Assembly: GCF_014495845.1 (NCBI RefSeq)
Contig: NZ_CP061080.1
Location: 3,461,001 to 3,525,000, forward strand
Direction of reading: 5' to 3'
Length of the DNA: 64,000 nucleotides
DNA from: Aquibium microcysteis
GTDB lineage: Bacteria > Pseudomonadota > Alphaproteobacteria > Rhizobiales > Rhizobiaceae
A program made the position numbers and the translations under genes. Below, piece by piece: positions 17,257 to 25,356 of the stretch (within the stretch, counting starts at the first letter, position 1; each line of letters begins with the position of its first letter). The notes beneath the pieces were generated by a model. It was not told the origin of the DNA. It did no database searches and saw only the letters and a list, made by a program, of their open reading frames with translations.

Positions 17257-18191
17257 CAAACCTCCCCACCCACACGCCCTACGACGGCTCCTCGACGCCC
17301 TTCACCATCGGCCTCAGGCAGCTCGACCTCGCCACATGGATCGATGTCGACCGGCACTACGAGTCCTATCTCGAGCAGAAGCGCGCGCTGGTCGCGCGCG
17401 ACCGCGGCGCCGTGTTCCGTGCAGAGCCGGAGACGGAGGCAGCGCAGGCGGAGGTGTTCGGCCTCGTGCGCGACCACCTGATCGGCGGCTTTCCCTCGGT
17501 CTTCCCCGGGACGCGGCAGTGGGAGGCGGCGCTGGCCGCGCTCGACAGCGTCGGTGCTGAAGACCACCCGCCGCTGCTCGCCGCCTCGCTGCTGGTGCAG
17601 GAGGATCTGGTGCTGATGCGCCGCGGCGCCGACGGCTGGCGGCTCGCCGCCGCGTCGCTGTGCTTTCCCTCGTCCTGGCTGCTGTCGGAGAAGTTCGGGC
17701 GCTCGATGGACGACATCCACGCACCGGTACCGGGCTTCGGCCCGGGCACCCGACCGGCAGGGCTGATCGCCCGCATGTTCGACAATCTGCGCGTCGACCG
17801 GCCGGTGGAACGGCTGAACTGGTCGCTGCAGTCCGATGACGAGTTGCACAAGCCGATGACGTCGCGGCAGCGCGACGAGCGTGCGGCGGCGCGTCCGGCG
17901 CGCTTCGGAGATGCGCCGGCTGAAAGAGCCTTCGTCCGGGTCGAGCGCCAGACGCTGCGCAAGCTTCCTCACTCGGGCGACGTCCTGTTCACGATCCGCA
18001 TCTTCGTCGACCCCCTGGCGGCACTTGCCGGCCATCCGCAGCGGGCGGAACTCGCCCGCTCCTTCGCTGCCCAGTTGCGGGCGATGGATGACGACCAGCT
18101 GGACTACAAGGGGTTCGCCGCCGACCGCGACGGTCTGATCCATGCGCTGGAGGCCCTGGCGCGGGACGAAGTGCAGCCGATCGATCCGTGA
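17253..18191 (+). CDS. Heme-dependent oxidative N-demethylase (DUF3445)
   Basis: This 312-residue DUF3445 protein has FTIGLRQLDLATWIDVD, GGFPSVFPG, LVQEDLVLM and the signature SLCFPSSWLLSEKFGRSMDDIHAPVPG. A conserved ERLNWSLQSDDEL block is followed by RVERQTLRKLPHSGDVLFTIRI, with the Arg/Leu/Pro stretch near the heme. Characterised members oxidise dimethylamine-type amines with a heme and O2. The GTG start overlaps the toxin stop (GTGA), with only a weak GAAGATCGGCA upstream, so translation probably depends on reading of parE. Confidence 0.82.
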   Translation: MTNLPTHTPYDGSSTPFTIGLRQLDLATWIDVDRHYESYLEQKRALVARDRGAVFRAEPETEAAQAEVFGLVRDHLIGGFPSVFPGTRQWEAALAALDSVGAEDHPPLLAASLLVQEDLVLMRRGADGWRLAAASLCFPSSWLLSEKFGRSMDDIHAPVPGFGPGTRPAGLIARMFDNLRVDRPVERLNWSLQSDDELHKPMTSRQRDERAAARPARFGDAPAERAFVRVERQTLRKLPHSGDVLFTIRIFVDPLAALAGHPQRAELARSFAAQLRAMDDDQLDYKGFAADRDGLIHALEALARDEVQPIDP

Positions 18192-18267
18192 AGGCCGGCA
18201 CGACGACCCGGGCGGGCGCTGGGACGGAGCCCGTCGCCCGCAGCCGTCGCCGTGCAGAGCGGTGACG

Positions 18268-19158
18268 TCAGATCCCGGAACCGAACAGTTCCTCGCCCTC
18301 TTCCCAGGGCGTCGGCCGCGCTGCGGAGCCGGCCTTCGGCAGCGGCATCCAGCATTTCAGCTCCGGCTCCGCATAGCCGATGATCTGGCCGGGGTGCGAA
18401 TCCGCCGACCGCCAGCCTTCCGCCCCGAACTGATCGCCCCGCGCCCAGTGCGCGACGTCGACGTCGGCAGCCCCCTGTTCGGAGGCCCGCACCGTCACGA
18501 GGATCCGCGTGCCGTCGCGCGGCGCGAACTTCATGTGCCGCCAGCCTTCCGTCTCGTCCATGACCGTTCTCCCTTTGCGGCTGAACCTAGGATGGAAGAC
18601 GACGCCGGGCAATGCGCCGAGCGTCTGCCGCGTCGCGGCCACGAGGTCGGCCGTCGGCCTGTCGCCGTCGAGCCGCAGAACCGGCGCCCTCTGGACCGCC
18701 AGCCAGGCCTCGTGCCGGGCGCGATTGCGGCCATTGAAGGCAGGGTTCTCGTAGCCCGCGGCCCAGTCCATGAACGACCGGTGGATGCCATGCATGTCGC
18801 CGTCCGGGAGGATGCGGTCGCCGAAGCGCTGCCGCTCGCGGGTCGCGAGCCGGGCCATCCGGACGGCATGCGGCGTGGACAGGAAGACGATCAGGTCGAT
18901 GCGGTCGATCAGCGGGTCTCCCCAGCCGTCGAACGATCCGGTCAGGACCCATCCCGCCTCACCGAGCGCCTCGCGGATCAGCGGCACCCGCGCGACCGCG
19001 GGGCGCCGGGTCGTGTAGGGCGGATCTGTCGGCATCCAGTAATGGTCGTCGCAGTCGACATGGGTGATGCCGAGCGTCCGGGCCAGCGCCCGGCCAAGCG
19101 TGGTGACGCCGGACCCGGCGGCTCCCGTGACGTAGACACGAACACCCGGAATGCCCAT
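18268..19158 (-). CDS. P-loop nucleotide-kinase-like protein fused to a small unknown domain
   Basis: Residues 1-190 look like an adenylate-kinase-type P-loop protein (RVYVTGAAGSGVTTLGRALA, then DCDDHYWMPTDPPYTTRR). The usual Walker A lysine is Val in GSGVTT. Residues 200-296 are a separate small domain (MDETEGWRHMKFAPRDGTRI, later WRSADSHPGQIIGYAEPELK). The joint RFSRKGRTV contains AAAGGGAGA eight bases before an internal ATG at 18561. A TAG is present one frame over at the end of the first domain. This may be two ancestral genes joined by loss of a stop, or a true fusion with an internal start. Confidence 0.65.
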   Translation of the reverse strand: MGIPGVRVYVTGAAGSGVTTLGRALARTLGITHVDCDDHYWMPTDPPYTTRRPAVARVPLIREALGEAGWVLTGSFDGWGDPLIDRIDLIVFLSTPHAVRMARLATRERQRFGDRILPDGDMHGIHRSFMDWAAGYENPAFNGRNRARHEAWLAVQRAPVLRLDGDRPTADLVAATRQTLGALPGVVFHPRFSRKGRTVMDETEGWRHMKFAPRDGTRILVTVRASEQGAADVDVAHWARGDQFGAEGWRSADSHPGQIIGYAEPELKCWMPLPKAGSAARPTPWEEGEELFGSGI

Positions 19159-19215
19159 CGCACGACCTCCGTGCCGGCGGCCGCGTGGCGCGGCCGCCAG
19201 GTCTCCGGGATGAAC

Positions 19216-21051
19216 CTACTCCGGCAGGACGCGCACCGCACCCTTGTCGGCACTCGCCGCAAACGCGGCATAGGCCTTCAGGGCCGTCGTGACGTTACGC
19301 TTGCGCGGCTCGACGGGCTTCCAGCCCGCCAGATCCTGCTCGGCGCGACGCGCGGCGAGTTCGTCGTCCGGAACGAGGAGGTTGATGGTCCGGTTCGGAA
19401 TGTCGATGTCGATCAGGTCGCCGCTCCGCACCAGCCCGATCGTGCCGCCGCTCGCCGCCTCCGGCGAGACATGTCCGATGGAAAGACCGGACGTGCCACC
19501 CGAGAAGCGCCCGTCGGTGAGCAGCGCGCAGGCCTTGCCCAGCCCCTTCGACTTCAGATAGCTCGTGGGATAGAGCATTTCCTGCATGCCGGGTCCGCCC
19601 TTCGGCCCCTCGTAGCGGATCACCACCACGTCCCCCGCCTTGACCTCGTTGCCGAGGATGCCCTTCACCGCCGCGTCCTGGCTCTCGTAGACCACGGCCG
19701 GGCCGGTGAACCTCAGGATGGATTCGTCGACTCCGGCGGTCTTCACGACGCAGCCGTCGGACGCCACGTTCCCCTTGAGCACGGCGAGCCCGCCATCCTT
19801 GGAGAAAGGATGTTCGGCCGAGCGGATGACGCCCTTCTCGCCGTCCATGTCGAGCTCGTCCCAGCGGCTCGACTGGCTGAACGCCACCTGGGTCGGAACG
19901 CCACCGGGTGCGGCCTTGAAGAAGTCATGCACCATCTTCGAATCGGTCCGGGTGATGTCCCAGCGATCGATGGCATCGCCGATGGTCTCGGCATGGACGG
20001 TGGGCGTATCGCGGTGGATGAGGCCGGCGCGGTCGAGTTCGCCGAGGATGCGCATGATGCCGCCGGCGCGATGGACGTCCTCCATGTGCACGTCGCTCTT
20101 GGCCGGGGCGACCTTCGAAAGGCAGGGCACCCGGCGCGACAGCCGGTCGATGTCGTCCATGTCGAAGTCGATCCCGCCCTCGTACGCTGCTGCCAGGATG
20201 TGCAGGATCGTGTTGGTCGATCCGCCCATGGCGATGTCGAGCGACATCGCGTTCTCGAACGCCTTGCGGTTGGCGACGTTGCGCGGCAGCACGCTCGCGT
20301 CCTCCTGCTCGTAGTAGCGACGCGCGAGATCGACGACGAGATGGCCCGCCTCGACGAAGAGGCGGCGCCGGTCGGCGTGCGTGGCGAGCGTCGAGCCGTT
20401 GCCGGGCAGCGACAGGCCGAGCGCTTCCGTCAGGCAGTTCATCGAATTGGCGGTGAACATGCCAGAGCAGGACCCGCAGGTCGGACAGGCAGAGCGTTCG
20501 ATCACCTGCACGTCGGCATCCGACACCTTGTCGTCGGCAGCGGCAACCATCGCGTCGATCAGGTCGATCGAGACGGTTCTGCCCTCGAGCACGACTTTGC
20601 CGGCCTCCATCGGCCCGCCGGAGACGAAGACCGAGGGAATGTTGAGGCGCATGGCCGCGTTGAGCATGCCCGGCGTGATCTTGTCGCAGTTGGAGATGCA
20701 GACCATGGCGTCGGCGCAGTGCGCGTTGACCATGTACTCGACGGCATCCGTGATCACCTCGCGCGACGGCAGCGAATAGAGCATGCCGTCATGCCCCATC
20801 GCGATGCCGTCATCGACCGCGATCGTGTTGAATTCCTTGGCGATGCCGCCGGCAGCCTCGATCTCGCGCGCGACCAGCTGGCCGAGATCCTTCAGATGCA
20901 CGTGGCCCGGCACGAACTGCGTGAAGGAGTTGACGACGGCGATGATCGGCTTGCCGAAATCGCTGTCCTTCACGCCGGTCGCGCGCCACAGGCCGCGCGC
21001 GCCGGCCATGTTGCGGCCGTGGGTGGTGGTTCTGGAGCGATAGGGTGGCAT
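19216..21051 (-). CDS. ilvD: Dihydroxy-acid dehydratase
   Basis: This 611-residue protein starts [20 protein letters not shown] and has the Fe-S cysteines in [11 protein letters not shown] and [19 protein letters not shown]. It dehydrates 2,3-dihydroxy-isovalerate and 2,3-dihydroxy-3-methylvalerate to the 2-oxo acids in valine and isoleucine synthesis. The length matches the family. The ATG at 21051 follows GGAAG by eight bases. It diverges from hss across a 247-bp gap that contains a 20-bp palindrome. Confidence 0.95.
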   Translation of the reverse strand: MPPYRSRTTTHGRNMAGARGLWRATGVKDSDFGKPIIAVVNSFTQFVPGHVHLKDLGQLVAREIEAAGGIAKEFNTIAVDDGIAMGHDGMLYSLPSREVITDAVEYMVNAHCADAMVCISNCDKITPGMLNAAMRLNIPSVFVSGGPMEAGKVVLEGRTVSIDLIDAMVAAADDKVSDADVQVIERSACPTCGSCSGMFTANSMNCLTEALGLSLPGNGSTLATHADRRRLFVEAGHLVVDLARRYYEQEDASVLPRNVANRKAFENAMSLDIAMGGSTNTILHILAAAYEGGIDFDMDDIDRLSRRVPCLSKVAPAKSDVHMEDVHRAGGIMRILGELDRAGLIHRDTPTVHAETIGDAIDRWDITRTDSKMVHDFFKAAPGGVPTQVAFSQSSRWDELDMDGEKGVIRSAEHPFSKDGGLAVLKGNVASDGCVVKTAGVDESILRFTGPAVVYESQDAAVKGILGNEVKAGDVVVIRYEGPKGGPGMQEMLYPTSYLKSKGLGKACALLTDGRFSGGTSGLSIGHVSPEAASGGTIGLVRSGDLIDIDIPNRTINLLVPDDELAARRAEQDLAGWKPVEPRKRNVTTALKAYAAFAASADKGAVRVLPE

Positions 21052-21124
21052 GATGGGCGCTTCCGTCCGGTGCTCTTGCTGATGCCCGCAATGTAGCGTC
21101 GGGACTCGCATATGTGAAGGGCGT

Positions 21125-21144
21125 ACCGTACCGTTCGGTACGGT
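21125..21144. promoter_or_regulatory. 20-bp palindrome between ilvD and hss
   Basis: ACCGTACCGTTCGGTACGGT reads as 9-bp perfect arms (ACCGTACCG / CGGTACGGT) around TT. The spacing and symmetry look like a TetR-family operator. It is 73 bp before ilvD and about 155 bp before hss. No regulator gene adjoins it. The binding protein is unknown. Confidence 0.5.
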
Positions 21145-21298
21145 TTTCCCAGGCGGTGGCGCCGGCACGTGCGCGGCGCAGGCCCGGGTCTCGTTTGCTT
21201 CCCGGCAGGCCCGGCTCTTTATTATGACGTCAAACTGTGGTTTAGCCGCCGTTTGCGATCTGGAAGGACCGCGCGGACGCACGAAGGAGCACTTGCGA

Positions 21299-22744
21299 AT
21301 GGCGAAACAGACCTGGCCGCACCATGGCGAGATCAGCGGCCCGATCGTGATGATCGGCTTCGGATCGATCAGCCGCGGAACGCTTCCACTGATCGAGCGC
21401 CATTTCACCTTCGACAAGTCGCGCATGGTCGTGATCGATCCCTCCGATGCCGACAAGGCGCTGCTCGACGAGCGGGGCATCGCCTTCGTCAAGGAGCACG
21501 TGACGAAGAAGAACTACAAGGACCTGCTGACGCCGCTGCTGACCGCAGGCGAGGGTCAGGGCTTCTGCGTCAATCTGTCGGTCGACACCTCGTCCCTCGA
21601 CCTGATGAAGCTCTGCCGCAAGCTCGGCGTGCTGTACATCGACACAGTGGTCGAACCCTGGCTCGGCTTCTATTTCGACAAGGACGCCGACAACGCCTCG
21701 CGCACCAACTACGCGCTGCGCGAGACCGTGCGCGCCGAAAAGGCGAAGCACCCCGGCGGCACCACGGCGGTGTCCTGCTGCGGTGCCAACCCCGGCATGG
21801 TGTCGTGGTTCGTGAAGCAGGCGCTGGTCAACCTCGCCGCCGACATGGACGTGAAGATCACCGAGCCGTCGGCGGACGACCGCGAAGGCTGGGCGAAACT
21901 GATGAGGAAGCTCGGCGTCAAGGGCATCCACATCGCCGAGCGCGACACCCAGCGCACGAAGAGCCCCAAGCCGATGGACGTGTTCTGGAACACCTGGTCC
22001 GTCGAAGGCTTCATTTCCGAGGGCCTGCAGCCGGCAGAACTGGGCTGGGGTACCCACGAGCAATGGACGCCGAAAAACGCCAGGAAGCACAAGAAGGGCT
22101 CGAAGGCCGGGATCTTCCTCGAACAGCCCGGTGCCAACACCCGCGTGCGCACCTGGTGCCCGACGCCGGGGCCGCAGTACGGCTTTCTCGTGACCCACAA
22201 CGAGGCCATTTCGATCGCCGACTATTTCACGGTCCGCGACAAGGAGGGCGAGGCAGTCTACCGGCCCACGTGCCACTATGCCTACCATCCCTGCAACGAC
22301 GCGGTTCTGTCGCTGCACGAGATGTTCGGCGCCGCCGGCAAGGCCCAGCCGGTCCAGCACGTGCTCGACGAGACCGAACTGGTCGACGGCAAGGACGAAC
22401 TCGGCGTGCTGCTCTACGGCCACGGGAAGAACGCCTATTGGTACGGCTCGCAGCTCACGCTCGAAGAGGCGCGCCGGCTCGCCCCGTACCAGAACGCGAC
22501 AGGCCTCCAGGTGTCGTCCTCGGTTCTGGCCGGCATGGTCTGGGCGCTGGAGAACCCGCAGGCCGGCATCGTCGAGACCGACGAGATGGACTACCGGCGT
22601 TGTCTCGAGGTGCAGCGGCCCTATCTGGGTCCCGTCAACGGCTACTACACGGACTGGACCCCGCTCGACGGACGCCCGGGTCTCTTCGAGGAGGATCTGG
22701 ACACGACGGATCCCTGGCAGTTCCGGAACATCCTCGTCCGCTGA
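21299..22744 (+). CDS. hss: Homospermidine synthase
   Basis: This 481-residue protein starts [25 protein letters not shown], with an N-terminal NAD-binding Rossmann loop (GFGSISRG). It carries the family blocks [22 protein letters not shown] and NVFVW-like Trp/Asn positions in the middle. It makes sym-homospermidine from putrescine (or spermidine plus putrescine) with catalytic NAD+, giving the main triamine of many rhizobia. The ATG at 21299 has AAGGAG nine bases upstream; upstream in-frame starts lack this. Confidence 0.92.
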   Translation: MAKQTWPHHGEISGPIVMIGFGSISRGTLPLIERHFTFDKSRMVVIDPSDADKALLDERGIAFVKEHVTKKNYKDLLTPLLTAGEGQGFCVNLSVDTSSLDLMKLCRKLGVLYIDTVVEPWLGFYFDKDADNASRTNYALRETVRAEKAKHPGGTTAVSCCGANPGMVSWFVKQALVNLAADMDVKITEPSADDREGWAKLMRKLGVKGIHIAERDTQRTKSPKPMDVFWNTWSVEGFISEGLQPAELGWGTHEQWTPKNARKHKKGSKAGIFLEQPGANTRVRTWCPTPGPQYGFLVTHNEAISIADYFTVRDKEGEAVYRPTCHYAYHPCNDAVLSLHEMFGAAGKAQPVQHVLDETELVDGKDELGVLLYGHGKNAYWYGSQLTLEEARRLAPYQNATGLQVSSSVLAGMVWALENPQAGIVETDEMDYRRCLEVQRPYLGPVNGYYTDWTPLDGRPGLFEEDLDTTDPWQFRNILVR

Positions 22745-22822
22745 ACATTGGGCGACGCGTCGCCGCCTTGCTTTTGTTGCGGGGGCGCGGCATGAAATGC
22801 CGATCCTTGAGAGGAGGTCTCC

Positions 22823-23203
22823 ATGAAGGCTCTACGTATGGTCGCGGCGGCGACCGCAGTGGCCGCGCTGGCCGGCTGCACGTTCGACGGACCGCGCGGC
22901 GGCGGAACGGGTCCGATCGTGCGGGCACAGAGCGGCGTCGAGGGCGACTGGATGGGCACGGACGGCGTGGCCGTCTCGCGCTTCACCGGCGGTCGGTTCG
23001 AGACCTTCGCAACCGACACGGGAAACAAGCTGGCTGAAGGCAACTACGTCCAGCGCGACGCGCGCACGATCGACATCAACCTGACCTCCCTGATCCGTCA
23101 GACCACGTCGAGCGTCGCCTGCAGCCTGGTCAACCCGCGTCAGCTCAACTGCACGAGCTCCACCGGCAACCAGTTCGTCCTCGTGCGGCGCGGGACGGCC
23201 TGA
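22823..23203 (+). CDS. omp10: Omp10-type outer-membrane lipoprotein
   Basis: This 126-residue lipoprotein has a signal peptide ending LAGC with the lipidated Cys at 19. The mature part matches Brucella Omp10: GVEGDWMGTDGVAVSRFTGG, FETFATDTGNKLAEGNY, NLTSLIRQTTSSVAC and PRQLNCTSSTGNQF. The two cysteines in the last third could pair. Omp10 is a minor outer-membrane lipoprotein important for Brucella fitness; its fold is beta-barrel/lipocalin-like. A strong GGAGG lies before the ATG. Confidence 0.88.
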   Translation: MKALRMVAAATAVAALAGCTFDGPRGGGTGPIVRAQSGVEGDWMGTDGVAVSRFTGGRFETFATDTGNKLAEGNYVQRDARTIDINLTSLIRQTTSSVACSLVNPRQLNCTSSTGNQFVLVRRGTA

Positions 23204-23237
23204 GGAACGACCACGCCGGGCCTCGGAGCAGAACGGC

Positions 23238-23918
23238 ATGATCGCGGCCATCGTCGCGATCGTCGTGCTGCTGGCGATCACGCTGCCGCAGCTTCTGGTC
23301 CGGATGACGATCAGCCGGCACGCCACCGACCGCCCCGACCTTCCCGGCACCGGCGGCGAACTGGCGCGGCACCTGCTCGACCGCTTCGGGCTCGGCCACG
23401 TCAGGGTCGAGGCGACCGACAAGGGGGATCACTACGATCCGGAAGCGTCCGCCGTTCGGCTCCTGCCGCAGCATCATGGCGGCCGCTCGCTCTCGGCCGT
23501 GGCCATCGCCGCGCACGAGGTCGCACATGCAATCCAGCACGGCAACGGCGAACGGAAGCTGGCGCTGCGGCAGCGGCTGGCCAAGGTCGCCCTGTTCACC
23601 GACCGGATCGCCGGCGTCTTCTTCGTCGCCGCTCCCGTCCTCACCGTCGTCATCCGAAGCCCCGCCGCGCTGGCGGGCGCGATCGCGATCGGCGTCGCCC
23701 TCCTGTCGGTCCGCGTCGTGGTCAATCTCGTGACCCTGCCGGTGGAGACGGATGCGAGCTTCGTCAAGGCCCTGCCCATCCTGAAGGAGGGCGGCTATCT
23801 CTCCGAGGACGACCTTCCAGCCGCCCGGAGCGTCTTGCGCGCAGCCGCCTTCACCTACGTCGCCGGAGCACTGATCTCCCTGATCAATCTTGCGCGCTGG
23901 ATCAGGCTCCTGCGATAA
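23238..23918 (+). CDS. Membrane zinc metallopeptidase (YugP / Zn_peptidase_2 type)
   Basis: This 226-residue protein has an N-terminal membrane helix (MIAAIVAIVVLLAITLPQLL), a zinc motif HEVAHAIQH near residue 95, and two or three further helices in VFFVAAPVLTVVI and AGALISLINLARW. The YDPEASAVRL block and the late Glu/Asp after VETDASF fit the YugP family. The substrate is unknown. It follows omp10 by 34 bp and may be co-transcribed. Confidence 0.8.
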   Translation: MIAAIVAIVVLLAITLPQLLVRMTISRHATDRPDLPGTGGELARHLLDRFGLGHVRVEATDKGDHYDPEASAVRLLPQHHGGRSLSAVAIAAHEVAHAIQHGNGERKLALRQRLAKVALFTDRIAGVFFVAAPVLTVVIRSPAALAGAIAIGVALLSVRVVVNLVTLPVETDASFVKALPILKEGGYLSEDDLPAARSVLRAAAFTYVAGALISLINLARWIRLLR

Positions 23919-23943
23919 GGGGCGGCCGAGGGAGGGAGCCGCG

Positions 23944-25197
23944 ATGAAAGCCTATTTCGACGAACTGGAGACGCGCGCCCCCGAACGGCGCGAGGCCGAT
24001 CTTTTCGCCCGGCTGCCGGGCTTCCTCGCGGGCGCGGTCAGGAAGGCGCCCGGTCTCGCTCGCCACCTCGATGGCATCGATCCGGCCGGCATCGTTTCCC
24101 GCGCCGCGCTTTCGACCCTGCCCGTGCTGCGCAAGGCGGAACTGATGGAGTTCCAGGCCGCCAATCCTCCGTTCGGCGGGTTTGCCGACGAGGCCGCCAT
24201 GCGTGGCCGCCGCGTCTTTCTCTCGCCCGGCCCGATCTGGGAACCGGAGGCACCCGAAGAGGAGGCCGCCCATTCCGCACGCGCCTTCTTCGCCGCCGGG
24301 ATCCGGCCGCGCGACACCGTCCACAACGCGTTCTCCTATCACCTGACGCCGGGCGGCTTCATGCTCGACGCCGGCGCGCGTGCGCTGGGCTGCACCGTCT
24401 TTCCCGCCGGGATCGGCAACACCGACATGCAGGTCGACGCGGCCGCGGCCCTGAAGCCCACCGTCTATTGCGGAACGCCTGACTTCCTGAAGGTGATGCT
24501 CGACCGCGCCGACCAGGCAGGGAAGGACCTCTCCGCCTTTTCCCGCGCGGTGGTGTCGGGCGGCGCACTGTTTCCCTCCCTGCGGGCCGAGTATGCGTCA
24601 CGCGGTGTGAAGGTGATGCAGTGCTACGCCACGGCAGAGTTCGGCGTCATCGCCTACGAGTCGTGCGATCCGGACGGAAATCCGCATCCAGGCATGCTGC
24701 TCAACGAGAACCTGATCGTCGAGATCGTGCGGCCCGGCACGGGCGATCCCGTCGCCGACGGCGAGGTGGGCGAGGTGGTCGTGACCGGGTTCAATCCGGT
24801 CTATCCGCTGGTCCGGCTCGGCACCGGCGATCTCTCCGCCATCATGCCCGGCACCTCGCCCTGCGGCCGCACGGGCATGCGCATCCGAGGCTGGATGGGA
24901 CGCGCCGACCAGCGCACGAAGGTGAAGGGCATGTTCGTCGATCCGAAACAGGTCGCCGAGGTGGTTCGCCGCCACCCGGGCGTTGCGCGCGCGCGGCTCG
25001 TCGTGACCCGGGCGGGCGAAAGCGACGCCATGGCGCTGCGGGTCGAGCCGGCAAACGGCGCCGCCCTCGACGCCACCGCACTGGGCGCGTCGCTTCGCGA
25101 CGTCACCAAGCTCGGCGGCGGCGTCGAGATCGTGCCGCCGGGCAGCCTTCCCAACGACGGCAAGGTGATCGCCGACGATCGCGACTACGGCGCCTGA
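23944..25197 (+). CDS. AMP-dependent ligase of the phenylacetate-CoA ligase (PaaK-like) type
   Basis: This 417-residue adenylate-forming enzyme has ARAFFAAGIRPRDTVHNAFSYHLTPGG, the ATP/acyl-binding YATAEFGVIAYE, LGTGDLSA and RIRGWMGRADQRTKVKGMFV leading to the C-terminal domain. PaaK-type ligases make acyl-CoA from an aryl or alkyl carboxylate, ATP and CoA. The usual Ser/Thr-rich P-loop is modest here (FLSPGPIWEP), so activity and substrate are open. The ATG at 23944 has GAGGGAG just upstream and lies 25 bp after the peptidase gene. Confidence 0.82.
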   Translation: MKAYFDELETRAPERREADLFARLPGFLAGAVRKAPGLARHLDGIDPAGIVSRAALSTLPVLRKAELMEFQAANPPFGGFADEAAMRGRRVFLSPGPIWEPEAPEEEAAHSARAFFAAGIRPRDTVHNAFSYHLTPGGFMLDAGARALGCTVFPAGIGNTDMQVDAAAALKPTVYCGTPDFLKVMLDRADQAGKDLSAFSRAVVSGGALFPSLRAEYASRGVKVMQCYATAEFGVIAYESCDPDGNPHPGMLLNENLIVEIVRPGTGDPVADGEVGEVVVTGFNPVYPLVRLGTGDLSAIMPGTSPCGRTGMRIRGWMGRADQRTKVKGMFVDPKQVAEVVRRHPGVARARLVVTRAGESDAMALRVEPANGAALDATALGASLRDVTKLGGGVEIVPPGSLPNDGKVIADDRDYGA

Positions 25198-25356
25198 CCG
25201 GTGCCGACGAAGTGCCTTGCATCCGCGCGGAGGCGATGGGAACATGCTCGCCGACGATGCAACACCCCTGACATCCGGATCGGCTAGACACCGCCTACGA
25301 ACTCGCTTCGCCCGTCCGGTTACGCGACAGTGCCGGACACCTACAGGAGACCGACC

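Noticed and set aside
17314..17962. Reverse-strand frames opposite the N-demethylase gene
   Set aside because: They are antisense shadows; the forward frame has family motifs throughout.
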